Origin: Phytohabitans maris
GTDB taxonomy: Bacteria > Actinomycetota > Actinomycetes > Mycobacteriales > Micromonosporaceae
Length of the DNA: 64,000 bases
Assembly (NCBI RefSeq): GCF_031085175.1
Contig: NZ_JAVHUY010000039.1
Span: forward strand, 1 to 64,000
Direction of reading: 5' to 3'
Every line of letters starts with the position of its first letter. Position 1 is the first letter of the stretch. A program made the position numbers and the translations under genes. Of this stretch, positions 49,236 to 57,655 are shown in pieces. The notes under the pieces were generated by a model that saw only the letters and a list, made by a program, of their open reading frames with translations, ran no database searches and was not told where the DNA came from.

Positions 49236-50207
49236 TTAAACCCCGGCGACCCAGGCATCGATTCCCGCCGTGAGCCGCCGCCGTACCTCCGCCGGCGCGG
49301 CCGAGGCCTCCACCGAGTGGCGGGCCAGCGTGGCCAGGTCGGCGTCGGCGCAGCCCAGCTCGTGCCGGGCGATCTCGTACTGGCCGTGCAGGCCGCCCGG
49401 GAACAGCAGCGGGTCGTCGCTGCCGAGGGCCACCCGGACGCCGGCGTCGAGCAGGGTACGCAGGGGGAGGGCGGTGTAGTCGGCGATGACCCCGAGCGGC
49501 GGGTATGACGTGGGGCACACCTCGAGCGCGACGCCCTTCGCGGCGAGCAGGTCGAGGGTGCCCGGGTCGGCGCTCGCGGTCAGGCCGTGGCCGATCCGGT
49601 GCGCGCCGAGCAGGTTGACGCAGTCGCGTACGTGCCAGGCCGGCTCGTAGAAGCCCGCGTGCGGTACGGCCAGCAGTCCGGCCTCCGCCGCGATCCGGAA
49701 CGCCGGCGCGAAGTCGGCCACCCGCCCGCGCCGCTCGTCGTTGGAGAGTCCGAACCCGATCACGCCGGCGCCGGCGTACCGGGCGGCCAGCCGGGCCACC
49801 TCCTGGGCCACGTCCGGCGGGCGGGCCCAGCTCGCGGCCAGCACGACGCCCATCGGGTGGGCGCGGGCGCCGGCGAGCACCGCCTCCACCACGGCCTCCT
49901 GGCCGCCGGCGCGCTCGGCGTAGGAGGTGGGGTCGACCTGGAGCTCCACCCACCCCGCGCCGTCGGCCGCGTCGTCCGCGGCGGCCTCCGCCACGACCCG
50001 GGCGATGTCATCGGGGGTACGCAGGGCGGCGCGCGCGGCGTCGTAACGCGTCTGGAAAGCGGCCCAGCCGTGCGCCATGCCGGGGCCGAGCGGCGGCGGC
50101 ACGGGTACGCCGTAGCGGTCGGCGAGCTCGGCCAGCGTCTCCGGGCGCATCGAGCCGGTCAGGTGGAGGTGGAGGTTGGCCTTCGGCAGGTGGCGGAGGT
50201 CACGCAC
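49236..50207 (-). CDS. Adenosine deaminase
   Basis: The 323-residue enzyme starts at GTG 50207. Metal ligands are in KANLHLHLTGSM (HxH). The substrate-binding and catalytic residues follow: VPHAGFYEP (His), IGHGLTAS (HG), and SDDPLLFPG (SDDP) near residue 275. All active-site blocks of the adenosine deaminase/aminodeoxyfutalosine deaminase family are present. It is relatively short and could also act on adenine or an aminodeoxyfutalosine substrate. It is a single gene, 31 bp upstream of the PAC2 gene on the same strand. Confidence 0.85.
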   Translation of the reverse strand: MRDLRHLPKANLHLHLTGSMRPETLAELADRYGVPVPPPLGPGMAHGWAAFQTRYDAARAALRTPDDIARVVAEAAADDAADGAGWVELQVDPTSYAERAGGQEAVVEAVLAGARAHPMGVVLAASWARPPDVAQEVARLAARYAGAGVIGFGLSNDERRGRVADFAPAFRIAAEAGLLAVPHAGFYEPAWHVRDCVNLLGAHRIGHGLTASADPGTLDLLAAKGVALEVCPTSYPPLGVIADYTALPLRTLLDAGVRVALGSDDPLLFPGGLHGQYEIARHELGCADADLATLARHSVEASAAPAEVRRRLTAGIDAWVAGV

Positions 50208-50539
50208 CCGCCCGACCCTAGTCCCGGTGGCTGCGACTACGCTGCGTCCACATCCGACTACGAGGCGTTGAATCCGTTCCTCCGTACGGGTTGCGGGGCG
50301 TCGAGGGGTCCTCGGCCGAACGGAGGAGGTCGAGGCATGTCGCTCTTTGATCATCGAACACGGAGGATATCTACCCTCATGTCAGGACTCTCTGGGCATA
50401 CCCGACTTGCCGGTCTGGCGAGGTTGTGGACCTCGCGACGCCTAGTGACGCTGAGTGACTGATTTGCTTGGCTAACAAAGTGGTGGGCGTCACAAAATCA
50501 CTCTATGTAAGCGCAAGGAGTGCTGTCTAACCTCGCTGG
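50208..50539. other. 332-bp regulatory gap before the lysozyme-like gene
   Basis: No gene is evident. The 3' 150 bp are AT-richer, with short direct and inverted repeats: GTGACGCTGAGTGACTG, and ATCACTCTATGTAAGCG near 50500. CCTCCGT (50279-50285) and ACGGAGG (about 50320) form a possible stem. The gap is long enough for a structured leader, but I could not match a known riboswitch. Confidence 0.35.
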
Positions 50540-51544
50540 ATGCGTGACGACGACAGCAAGTTCCCCCAGTACGCCGCCGCAGCCAGCAGTAACCGTTCGG
50601 CTGATGGCGGATCCACCGGACGGCATCGGGCAGCTCGTGATCTTCACGTTCCGTCATGGGCTCAGGCGGCGTCCTGGGCCCGGACGTTGCCCTCGGTAGT
50701 CGAGGAGCGAGCGAGGCGATGGGCGACCGACCTGCCCGCCTGGCTCCGCGCCCGCGACTGGTCGCAGGTCCGCGGCCACCTGGACACCGGCAAGGTGCGG
50801 CTAACCGTGGCGACCGGGATCATCGGCGTCCTCGGCTTCGCCGCCTTCGCCGAGACCGGTGCCGCCAGCAGCGGCCCGGTGACCACGGTCTCCCCGGTGA
50901 CCGCCGCACAGGCCGAGGCGCAGCGGGCGGAGGCGGCCGGCGCCCCGGCGTCCCGCGCCGAGCGGGCCGAGGCCGGGGCCAAGGCGGCCGCCGACCAGAA
51001 GAAGTCCACGAAGGACAGTGCCGCCGCACAGAAGCCTGCGGCCCAGGCCCCCGCCACCACGAAGGCCGCCCCGAAGGCACCGGCCAAGCTCACGCCGGTC
51101 GCCGGCCTCTCGCAGGTACAGACCGAGAACGCCGCCGCGATCGTCCGGGCCGGCGCCAAGAACGGCGTCCCCGAGCGCGGCATGATCATCGCGGTGGCCA
51201 CCGCGATGCAGGAGAGCACCCTGCTCAACCGGGCCAGCGAGGTGCTGCCCGAGTCCAAGAACTACCCGCACCAGGGCACCGGCTGGGACCACGACTCGGT
51301 CGGCCTCTTCCAGCAGCGCACCAGCTCCGGCTGGGGCCCGGTGGCGAGCCTGATGCAGCCCGAGTACGCCGCGACGAAGTTCTACCAGGGCCTGCTGCAG
51401 GTGCCCGGCTGGGACCGGATGCCGCTCACCTACGCCGCGCAGGCGGTGCAGGTCTCGGCGTTCCCCGAGGCGTACGCGCGGCACGAGGGCGCGGCGACCG
51501 CCGTCGTGCGCGGGCTGCTCCAGCAGGGCGCCGCCAACGGCTGA
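50540..51544 (+). CDS. Exported lysozyme-like cell-wall hydrolase
   Basis: The 334-residue protein starts at ATG 50540. A charged cytoplasmic region (about 90 residues) precedes one membrane helix (LTVATGIIGVLGFAAFAETG), so it is a type II membrane protein. An Ala/Lys-rich, probably coiled linker follows. The external C-terminal domain (about 200-334) contains GMIIAVATAMQESTLLN and GWDHDSVGLFQQRTSSGWG. Both suggest a lysozyme-like (Glu in MQEST) peptidoglycan hydrolase like those of actinomycete cell-wall and transfer systems. Its long leader and single-gene setting suggest tight control. Confidence 0.8.
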   Translation: MRDDDSKFPQYAAAASSNRSADGGSTGRHRAARDLHVPSWAQAASWARTLPSVVEERARRWATDLPAWLRARDWSQVRGHLDTGKVRLTVATGIIGVLGFAAFAETGAASSGPVTTVSPVTAAQAEAQRAEAAGAPASRAERAEAGAKAAADQKKSTKDSAAAQKPAAQAPATTKAAPKAPAKLTPVAGLSQVQTENAAAIVRAGAKNGVPERGMIIAVATAMQESTLLNRASEVLPESKNYPHQGTGWDHDSVGLFQQRTSSGWGPVASLMQPEYAATKFYQGLLQVPGWDRMPLTYAAQAVQVSAFPEAYARHEGAATAVVRGLLQQGAANG

Positions 51545-51615
51545 CCTCCGGGATGGGCGAGGGGTGGTCGCGTCCGGGCACTATGGAACGACCCCCTCGC
51601 CCCCCGGAGGCACCC

Positions 51616-52338
51616 GTGACCGAACCTCAGCCGCCAGCGGCGGCGTCCGAGGAGCCCGCCGCGGAAGGTGGACCCGCCGAGCCGCCCGCCGGCTTGTGGG
51701 ACCGCATGAAGAGCGACCCGCAGTACGCGCCGGAGCACCTCGCCCTGGAGGCGGTCCGGCGGCTCGGCCCCGAGGCGAAACGCTGGGTCGAGCTCTCCCG
51801 GGCCCGGCAGCCCGGCGTACCCCCGGACGAGCTGGCCCGCCGCGTCACCCGCCGCTTCGTCAACCTGGCCCGCCTCTCCGGCGCGGTCTCCGGCGCCGCC
51901 GGCCTGCCCGGCGCGGTGGTCGACGTGGGCGTGCTCGCCTGGACCCAGGCCCGGATGGTGCTGCACGTCGCCGCCGCGTACGGGATCGAGCCCACGCACA
52001 ACGACCGGGCCACCGACCTGCTCGTCCTGCAGAAGGTGCACAAGGCCGCCGAGACCGCGCGCCTGGCGCTGGGCGTGGCGGCGGGTCGCGAGCGGGCCGG
52101 TGCGCTCTTCGGCCAGCCGGTCGCGGCCGGGCGGACGTTTCTGCGGCTCGGCGTCAAGCTGGCCCAGATGGCCGGCGTCGGCGCCGCGAAGCGGATGGTC
52201 GCCAAGGTCGTGCCGGGCGCCGGCGTCGTCTTCGGCACCTGGGCCAACTCGGCCGCGACGAAGGACCTGGCCCGGCGCACCCAGGCGCTCTACCGCCAGC
52301 CGCGGCTGCCTAGGCCGCGAAACGGCGAGGGTACGTGA
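51616..52338 (+). CDS. EcsC-family protein
   Basis: The 240-residue protein starts at GTG 51616 with GGAGG exactly 5 bases upstream; ATG 51583 is in frame but has no site. A Pro/Ala-rich N-terminus is followed by the EcsC domain: GLPGAVVDVGVLAWTQARMV and HNDRATDLLVLQKVHKAAET are typical. The family is named for the Bacillus Ecs locus; its molecular function is unclear. The gene's last 29 bp overlap the 3' end of the convergent SGNH gene. Confidence 0.85.
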   Translation: MTEPQPPAAASEEPAAEGGPAEPPAGLWDRMKSDPQYAPEHLALEAVRRLGPEAKRWVELSRARQPGVPPDELARRVTRRFVNLARLSGAVSGAAGLPGAVVDVGVLAWTQARMVLHVAAAYGIEPTHNDRATDLLVLQKVHKAAETARLALGVAAGRERAGALFGQPVAAGRTFLRLGVKLAQMAGVGAAKRMVAKVVPGAGVVFGTWANSAATKDLARRTQALYRQPRLPRPRNGEGT

Positions 52339-53161
52339 CCTCGGAAAGCTTTCGCTGACCGTCCGAGTCCGGGTGAAACCAGTCGACCCGGTTGATCATG
52401 TCGAGGTTGAACCGCACCCGGTGGGCGGCGCCGCCGTCGTAGACGCACTGCCGGCCGTACGCCTTGCAGGCGGCCGCGAGCTGCGCGTTGTACGCGTCGA
52501 CCCGGGCGGCCACGGTGGCGCGGCGGGCGGCGTCCGGTCCCGCGTTCGACGTCGGGTTGGCCAGGAGCGCCGGGCAGATGCCGCGCGCCCAGGCCTTCAC
52601 CGCGCGGGCCTCGGTGTGCCCGACCTCCCAGAGGCGGTTGAGGTCGGGGATGCTCACCACCAGTACGCGTGCCTTGGGCAGCCCGCTCTTGAGGCGGCCC
52701 AGAGTGTCGTCGAGGTCTCGCCGGAAGTCGGCGACCGGCGTCATCTCCTCGACCCGGGCGCGGCAGATGTCGTTGGCGCCGATCAGCACCGTCACGTACT
52801 CGACCCTGGCGTCGACCGCCTTGTCGGCCTGGGGCGGCAGGTCGGCCGCTCGGGCGCCCGGCTCGGCGAAGTTGTGCGCGTTGCCCTTGATCGCCTTGTT
52901 GTCCCCGCGCAGCCGGCGGTAGTGGCTGTTGACCAGGCCGCTCTCGCCCGTCGACCACGAGTGCCGGCCGCACCGGTGGAAAGTGATGCAGGAGCCGAGG
53001 CCGGTGGTGATCGAGTCGCCGAGGGCGGCCATCGACGACGGAAGACCGCTCTTGGACGGCGTGGTCGTGGCACCGGGCCGGCCGCCGCCGCTGCCCTCCT
53101 CGCAGGCCAGGGCCACGATCGCCGCCAAGGCGAACAGGATGGTGGTCCAGCGTCGGCGCAT
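52310..53161 (-). CDS. Secreted SGNH-family hydrolase (lipoprotein-like)
   Basis: The 283-residue protein starts at ATG 53161 and has a signal peptide ending ALAAIVALACEEG, with a Cys that may be lipidated. Block I is MAALGDSITTGLGSC, the GxND block is VLIGANDICRA and block V is VDWFHPDSDGQRKL, so Ser, Asp and His of the SGNH hydrolase are all present. The family includes lipases and esterases; the substrate is unknown. The 3' end overlaps the EcsC gene by 29 bp. Confidence 0.88.
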   Translation of the reverse strand: MRRRWTTILFALAAIVALACEEGSGGGRPGATTTPSKSGLPSSMAALGDSITTGLGSCITFHRCGRHSWSTGESGLVNSHYRRLRGDNKAIKGNAHNFAEPGARAADLPPQADKAVDARVEYVTVLIGANDICRARVEEMTPVADFRRDLDDTLGRLKSGLPKARVLVVSIPDLNRLWEVGHTEARAVKAWARGICPALLANPTSNAGPDAARRATVAARVDAYNAQLAAACKAYGRQCVYDGGAAHRVRFNLDMINRVDWFHPDSDGQRKLSEVTYPRRFAA

Positions 53162-53301
53162 CGCGGCATCCCCCGATGTCTCGGTGGCGGACAGCAACGG
53201 CCTGACTACTCTAACGAAGCATCTTGGTGCGGCGCCCCCCGCTTCCGCGGAACGCCCGCGCGGCGGGCACGACACGCGGGCGGCACCTTAAGCTTCAGCG
53301 C

Positions 53302-54864
53302 ATGGATGGGCTGGGCGAGATCGTCGCGCTGGTGGCGATCGCGATGATCGGCACGGCGTTCGCCCGCAAGCTGGGGCTGCTGGCGCCGATCGTGCTGGTG
53401 GTCGCCGGGCTCGGCTTGTCGTTCCTGCCGTTCGTGCCCGAGGTGCACCTCGAGCCGGAGCTGGTGCTGGTCGGCATCCTGCCGCCGCTGCTGTACGTGG
53501 CGGCGATCGAGATGTCGGTGCCGGCCTTCCGGTTCAACCTCCGGCCGATCCTGCTGCTCGCGGTGGGGCTGGTCGTCTTCACCGCGTTCGTGGTCGGCAC
53601 CGTGCTGCACCTGCTGCTGCCCGACGTGCCGTACCCGCTGTGTGTGGCCTTCGGCGCGGTGGTCGCGCCGCCCGACGCGGTCGCCGCCACCGCGGTGGCC
53701 CGGCGGATCGGGCTGCCCCGCCGGCTGGTCACGATCCTCGAAGGCGAGAGCCTGATCAACGACGCCACCGCGCTGGTGACGCTGCGCGTGTCGGTGGCGG
53801 CCGCCACCGGCGCCGCGGTCGGCTTCCTCGACGTGGCCGCCGACGTGGCGCTCGCGGCGGGCGGCGGCATCGCGATCGGCGGGGCCGGCGCGCTGGTGCT
53901 CGCCTTCCTCCACAAGCGGATCAAGGACCCGCTGATCGACACCGCGCTCTCGCTGCTCACGCCGTTCCTCATCGTGCTGCCCGCCGAGGCCGTGCACTCC
54001 TCGGGCGTCGTGGCCGTGGTGGTCGCCGGGCTGTACATCGGCCACCGGATGCCCACGCTGATGTCGGCGGCCTCCCGGCTGCAGACCGACGGGTTCTGGC
54101 GGATGGTCCGGTTTCTGCTGGAGGGCATGGTCTTCCTGCTCGTCGGCCTCCAGCTCCGCGAGATCCTGCGCGACCTGGACACCCCGTTGAGCGAGGTCGT
54201 CTGGGTCACCGCCGTGGTCGTGCTGACGCTGATCCTGGCGCGGTTCGTCTGGGTCTTCCCGGCCACGTACGCCGCCCGGCTCGTGCCGAGGGCGCGCCAC
54301 CGGGACCCGGCCACCTCGGCCAGCTACCCGGCGGTGATCGGCTGGGCCGGGATGCGCGGCGTGGTGACGCTGGCCGCCGCGCTCGCCCTGCCCGAGACGA
54401 GCGAGGTCGCGTACCCGCGGGAGCTCTTCGTCTGGCTCGCGTTCGCGGTGATCGTCGTGACGCTGGTGCTGCAGGGCGCGACGCTACCCTGGTACGCGCG
54501 CCGCCTGCGGGTGCCGCCGGACGACCCGACCCAGGACACGCTCGCCGAGGCCGCGATCCAGAACGCGGCCAGCCGCGCCGCCCGCGACCGGCTGGAGGCG
54601 CTCGCCGACGGCGCCCCGGCGATCACGGTCGAGCGGCTGCGCGAGCTCGCCGAGCACCGAAACAACAAGGCGTGGGAACGGCTGGGCGGCGGCGCGGAAA
54701 CGCCGTCCCGGGCGTACGGTCGGCTCCGCCGCGAGATGATCGACGCGGAGCGCGAGGTGTTTCGGAGCGCCCGCGACGAGGGACGCATCCCCGAGGAGGT
54801 GCTCCGCCGGGCCCAGCGCGACCTGGACCTGGAGGAGTCCTTGCTGCAACGGACAGAGGAGTAG
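53302..54864 (+). CDS. Na+/H+ antiporter (CPA1, NhaP type)
   Basis: The 520-residue protein starts at ATG 53302. It has about 12 membrane helices. The ion-binding segments are AFGAVVAPPDAVAATAVA and LEGESLINDATALVTLRV, with the ND pair. GWAGMRGVVTLAAALALP is the characteristic helix 11 of the CPA1 family. A C-terminal cytoplasmic helical region of about 100 residues, typical of actinobacterial NhaP-like proteins, ends in RRAQRDLDLEESLLQRTEE. It exchanges Na+ or K+ for protons. The UBP zinc-finger gene begins 12 bp downstream, in the same operon. Confidence 0.95.
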   Translation: MDGLGEIVALVAIAMIGTAFARKLGLLAPIVLVVAGLGLSFLPFVPEVHLEPELVLVGILPPLLYVAAIEMSVPAFRFNLRPILLLAVGLVVFTAFVVGTVLHLLLPDVPYPLCVAFGAVVAPPDAVAATAVARRIGLPRRLVTILEGESLINDATALVTLRVSVAAATGAAVGFLDVAADVALAAGGGIAIGGAGALVLAFLHKRIKDPLIDTALSLLTPFLIVLPAEAVHSSGVVAVVVAGLYIGHRMPTLMSAASRLQTDGFWRMVRFLLEGMVFLLVGLQLREILRDLDTPLSEVVWVTAVVVLTLILARFVWVFPATYAARLVPRARHRDPATSASYPAVIGWAGMRGVVTLAAALALPETSEVAYPRELFVWLAFAVIVVTLVLQGATLPWYARRLRVPPDDPTQDTLAEAAIQNAASRAARDRLEALADGAPAITVERLRELAEHRNNKAWERLGGGAETPSRAYGRLRREMIDAEREVFRSARDEGRIPEEVLRRAQRDLDLEESLLQRTEE

Positions 54865-54876
54865 GGAGTAACAGGC

Positions 54877-55134
54877 ATGGCGTGTACGCATCTCGCCGAG
54901 GCCGGCACGGTGGAGCCGCAGAGCACGGAGGGCTGCCAGGACTGCCTGGCCGCCGGCCACCGCGACTGGGTGCACCTGCGGCTCTGCCTCAGCTGCGGCC
55001 GGGTCGGCTGCTGCGACTCGTCACCGGCCAAGCACGCGAGCGCCCACTACCGCGCCACCGAGCACCCGGTGATCAAGTCCTTTCAGCCCGGCGAGGACTG
55101 GCGCTGGTGCTACGCGGACGAGCAGCTCGGCTGA
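54877..55134 (+). CDS. UBP-type zinc-finger protein
   Basis: This 85-residue protein is a single ZnF-UBP domain. Zinc ligands are CTHLAE at the start, CQDC, LCLSCGRVGCCDSS and KHASAHYRATEHPVIKSF. Bacterial members are regularly encoded next to Na+/H+ antiporters. Whether they bind a C-terminal di-glycine peptide as in eukaryotic UBP fingers is unknown. It follows the antiporter gene by 12 bp. Confidence 0.92.
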   Translation: MACTHLAEAGTVEPQSTEGCQDCLAAGHRDWVHLRLCLSCGRVGCCDSSPAKHASAHYRATEHPVIKSFQPGEDWRWCYADEQLG

Positions 55135-55151
55135 GTCCACCCCGTGGAGGC

Positions 55152-56030
55152 TCACGGAACCAGGGGGCGGACCTCCTGCGCGACGAAGCGGACGAAGCCC
55201 TCCAGGTCGGGCTCGTCGGGCGTGGGCTGGAGGACCACGGTGTCGGCGCCGGCCTCCACCCAGCGCTGGATGGCCTCGGCGAACTGCTCGGCGCCGCCGG
55301 CGATGCTCCGGCCCTCGATCGTGTCGTAGCCCCACTTTCTGCGCTCCCCGTCGAGGCGCTCGGCCGCGCTCGGGCCGGTCGCGGCGTGCACGTAGACGAC
55401 GGTGGTGTGCGGGTCGCCGGCGCCGGTGGAGCGGCGCGCCCGCCCCTCGTCGACCAGCGCGCGGGCCGCACGCAGCTCGTCCGGGCTGTTGCCGCCGGTG
55501 ACGATCGTCCCGTCGGCGATCTCGCCGCAGAGCCGCAGCGACCTCGGCCCGGTCGCGCCGGCGAAGATCGGCGGCGGTGCGGCCGGCGGCCAGTCGAGCC
55601 GGACACCGTCGAGCGACACATAGCGCCCCTTGGTGGTGACCCGCTCGCCGGAAAGCAGGGCGCGCAGCGCGTCCGCGTACTCACGCAGGAGGGTGACCGG
55701 CGACTCGACCCGCGCCCCGACCTGGCCCATCCAGGACTGCACGCCGTGGCCGATGCCCACCACCGCGCGGCCGGGGAAGAAGCGGTTGAGCGCGGCCATC
55801 TCCATCGCGGTCAGCGCCACGTTGCGCAACGGCACGGGCAGCAGACCCACGCCGACCCTGAGCCGCTCGGTCCAGCCCAGCGTGGCGGCCATGCTGGCGA
55901 TGCCGCCCTGGAGAAAGCAGTCTTCCCAGAGCCACAGCTCCTCGAGCCCCGCCTCGTCGGCGGCCCTGGCCACGGAGCGCAGCCGCTCCGGCGGAAACTG
56001 GGGCAGGTAAACGGCGCCGAGTGTCGTCAT
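55152..56030 (-). CDS. F420-type luciferase-like monooxygenase/oxidoreductase
   Basis: This 292-residue protein is a luciferase-like TIM barrel. Conserved blocks are GAVYLPQFPPERLRSVARAA at the start and EELWLWEDCFLQGG. RLRVGVGLLPVPLRNVALTAMEMA and GRAVVGIGHGVQSWMGQVGA follow, and GATGPRSLRLCGEIADGTIV binds the cofactor. In actinobacteria most such proteins use F420 rather than FMN. The substrate is unknown. It lies 16 bp downstream of the epimerase-like gene and may share its transcript. Confidence 0.9.
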   Translation of the reverse strand: MTTLGAVYLPQFPPERLRSVARAADEAGLEELWLWEDCFLQGGIASMAATLGWTERLRVGVGLLPVPLRNVALTAMEMAALNRFFPGRAVVGIGHGVQSWMGQVGARVESPVTLLREYADALRALLSGERVTTKGRYVSLDGVRLDWPPAAPPPIFAGATGPRSLRLCGEIADGTIVTGGNSPDELRAARALVDEGRARRSTGAGDPHTTVVYVHAATGPSAAERLDGERRKWGYDTIEGRSIAGGAEQFAEAIQRWVEAGADTVVLQPTPDEPDLEGFVRFVAQEVRPLVP

Positions 56031-56045
56031 GCCCGCGATACTGCC

Positions 56046-57038
56046 TCACGCCCCTGACAAAGCGGCGATCAGCTCGCGCTCACGCTCGGGGCTCAGGCCG
56101 GCGGCCCGCTTGCGGTCCAGGCCCCGCTCCCGTTCCCAGGCGAGGGTGTCGGCGAGGACCTGCTCGCGCGGGCGGTGCCGCAGCCCGGCGCGGACCGCGG
56201 CGGAGCCGTCCCGGGCCATGAACGACTCCCAGCCCGGCGTGCCCACCCACATGGCCAGCGATTCTTCGCCCATGAACTCGGCGACCTCCCGCGACCGCAG
56301 CCACGCCGGCTCGGCCGGGACCACCGGGCCCTCGTGCCCGCCGACCGCGCGGGACAGCGCGATCCACTCGCCGAGCGGCAGCACCGGGCCGACCGCGTCG
56401 TACGTGCCGGTGGTGCCCGCCTCGGCGGCGCCGATCAGCCAGGCGACCAGGTCGCGCACGTCGACCACCTGCGTGGCCTGGTCGGGCACGTCCGGTACCA
56501 GCAGCGGCGCCTGGCGGTCGCGGGCGGCGCGGGCCACCCAGTAGCCGGTGCGGTCGGTGTGGTCGCCCGGCCCGCCGATCAGTCCTGAGCGGGCGATCAG
56601 CAGCCGGTCGCCGGCCGCCGCCCGGCAGGCCCGCTCGCTGGCCACCTTCGCCTCGCCGTAGAGCTCGCGGTCGACGGTGTCGAGGTCGGTCGGCGGGAGC
56701 AGCGGGGCCGACTCGTCGGCGCCGGGCGTGCCGTAGCCGGCGTAGACGTTGCCGGAGGAGACGTACGTCCAGTGCCGGGCCCGCGGGGCGAGGGCCGCCA
56801 GCGCGCCGCGCACGAAGCCCGGCTGCCACGACACGTCGACGACCGCGTCCCAGTCGCGGTCGACCACCCCGCCGTACGCGTCCGGCGCGCTCCGGTCGGC
56901 GGCGACCAGCGTCGCGCCGCCGGCCACCGCGCCGCTCTCACCCCGCGCGAGGCAGGTCACCGCGTGCCCGCGGGACAGCGCCTCCCGGGCCAGCTCGCGA
57001 CCCAACCATGCCGTGCCACCCAGGACCAGGACCTCCAT
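56046..57038 (-). CDS. NAD(P)-dependent epimerase/reductase of the extended SDR family
   Basis: The 330-residue protein starts at ATG 57038; a TTG at 57050 is less likely. The nucleotide motif [19 protein letters not shown] is at the N-terminus. [20 protein letters not shown] contains the SxxxxY-like region of extended SDRs, although the catalytic Tyr context is divergent. [25 protein letters not shown] follows. It is similar to actinobacterial NAD-dependent epimerase/dehydratase proteins. The substrate is unknown. It precedes the F420-type oxidoreductase gene. Confidence 0.87.
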   Translation of the reverse strand: MEVLVLGGTAWLGRELAREALSRGHAVTCLARGESGAVAGGATLVAADRSAPDAYGGVVDRDWDAVVDVSWQPGFVRGALAALAPRARHWTYVSSGNVYAGYGTPGADESAPLLPPTDLDTVDRELYGEAKVASERACRAAAGDRLLIARSGLIGGPGDHTDRTGYWVARAARDRQAPLLVPDVPDQATQVVDVRDLVAWLIGAAEAGTTGTYDAVGPVLPLGEWIALSRAVGGHEGPVVPAEPAWLRSREVAEFMGEESLAMWVGTPGWESFMARDGSAAVRAGLRHRPREQVLADTLAWERERGLDRKRAAGLSPERERELIAALSGA

Positions 57039-57104
57039 GGGACCAGACAACCAGCCGGGTACGCGGCGGCCCAGACCTGTTCACCCAGAGCGCAAGCCCG
57101 GGGC

Positions 57105-57545
57105 CTACAGGCGTGCGATCAGCAGGGCGGCGACGAGCAGCGAGAACCAGTGCAGGGCCTGGTCGGCGACGTACATGCCGCAGACCGGCGAGGTCTGCTC
57201 GGCGAAGACCGGGGATCGGGTCAGCCGCAGCAGCTGGCGCACCGGGGTGCGGCGGTCCAGGATCGCGTGGCTGACGACGGAGAAGCCGAAGCCGGCGACC
57301 ACGCCGGTCGCCGATAGCGGCAGCTCCAGCGTGAACGCGGTACCGGCGAGCACCACGCCGGCGGTCAGGTGGTACGTCAACAGGTGGCCGACCATCGCCC
57401 GCAGCCCGGCCTGTCCCTTGGCGGCCTTGTTGTCGGCCTGCTTGTCGGTCTGCGCGATGTGGTCGCCGAGCTGGTGCCCGATCAGTAACGCGAGAAGGGC
57501 CACCCCGAATGTGGCCTGGATGGTCAGTTGCTCGGCGTTCATCAT
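57105..57545 (-). CDS. DUF3307-like small membrane protein
   Basis: The 146-residue protein has about four membrane helices. The first helix carries ALLIGHQLGDHIAQTDKQADNK, with the H-x4-D pair seen in DUF3307-type proteins. GHLLTYHLTAGVVLAG follows, then SHAILDRRTPVRQLLRL, and the C-terminal QALHWFSLLVAALLIARL. The family assignment is from memory. The His/Asp-rich pattern might bind a metal. The start is ATG 57545 or 57542. Confidence 0.68.
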   Translation of the reverse strand: MMNAEQLTIQATFGVALLALLIGHQLGDHIAQTDKQADNKAAKGQAGLRAMVGHLLTYHLTAGVVLAGTAFTLELPLSATGVVAGFGFSVVSHAILDRRTPVRQLLRLTRSPVFAEQTSPVCGMYVADQALHWFSLLVAALLIARL

Positions 57546-57655
57546 GGCATCCTGCGCGACGGCTCAACTTCGATCAGCGTGCTACCTGACAGTTCCCTGG
57601 ATTGTGGTAAAGGTCGCGCAGGTTTGAAGTATCGGGCCGGTGGGGACAGGGCCGC

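Noticed and set aside
50208-50539. A ydaO (c-di-AMP) riboswitch before the lysozyme-like gene
   Set aside because: Only a short stretch resembles its 3' end; the conserved GGGGUGAAUC and other blocks are missing.
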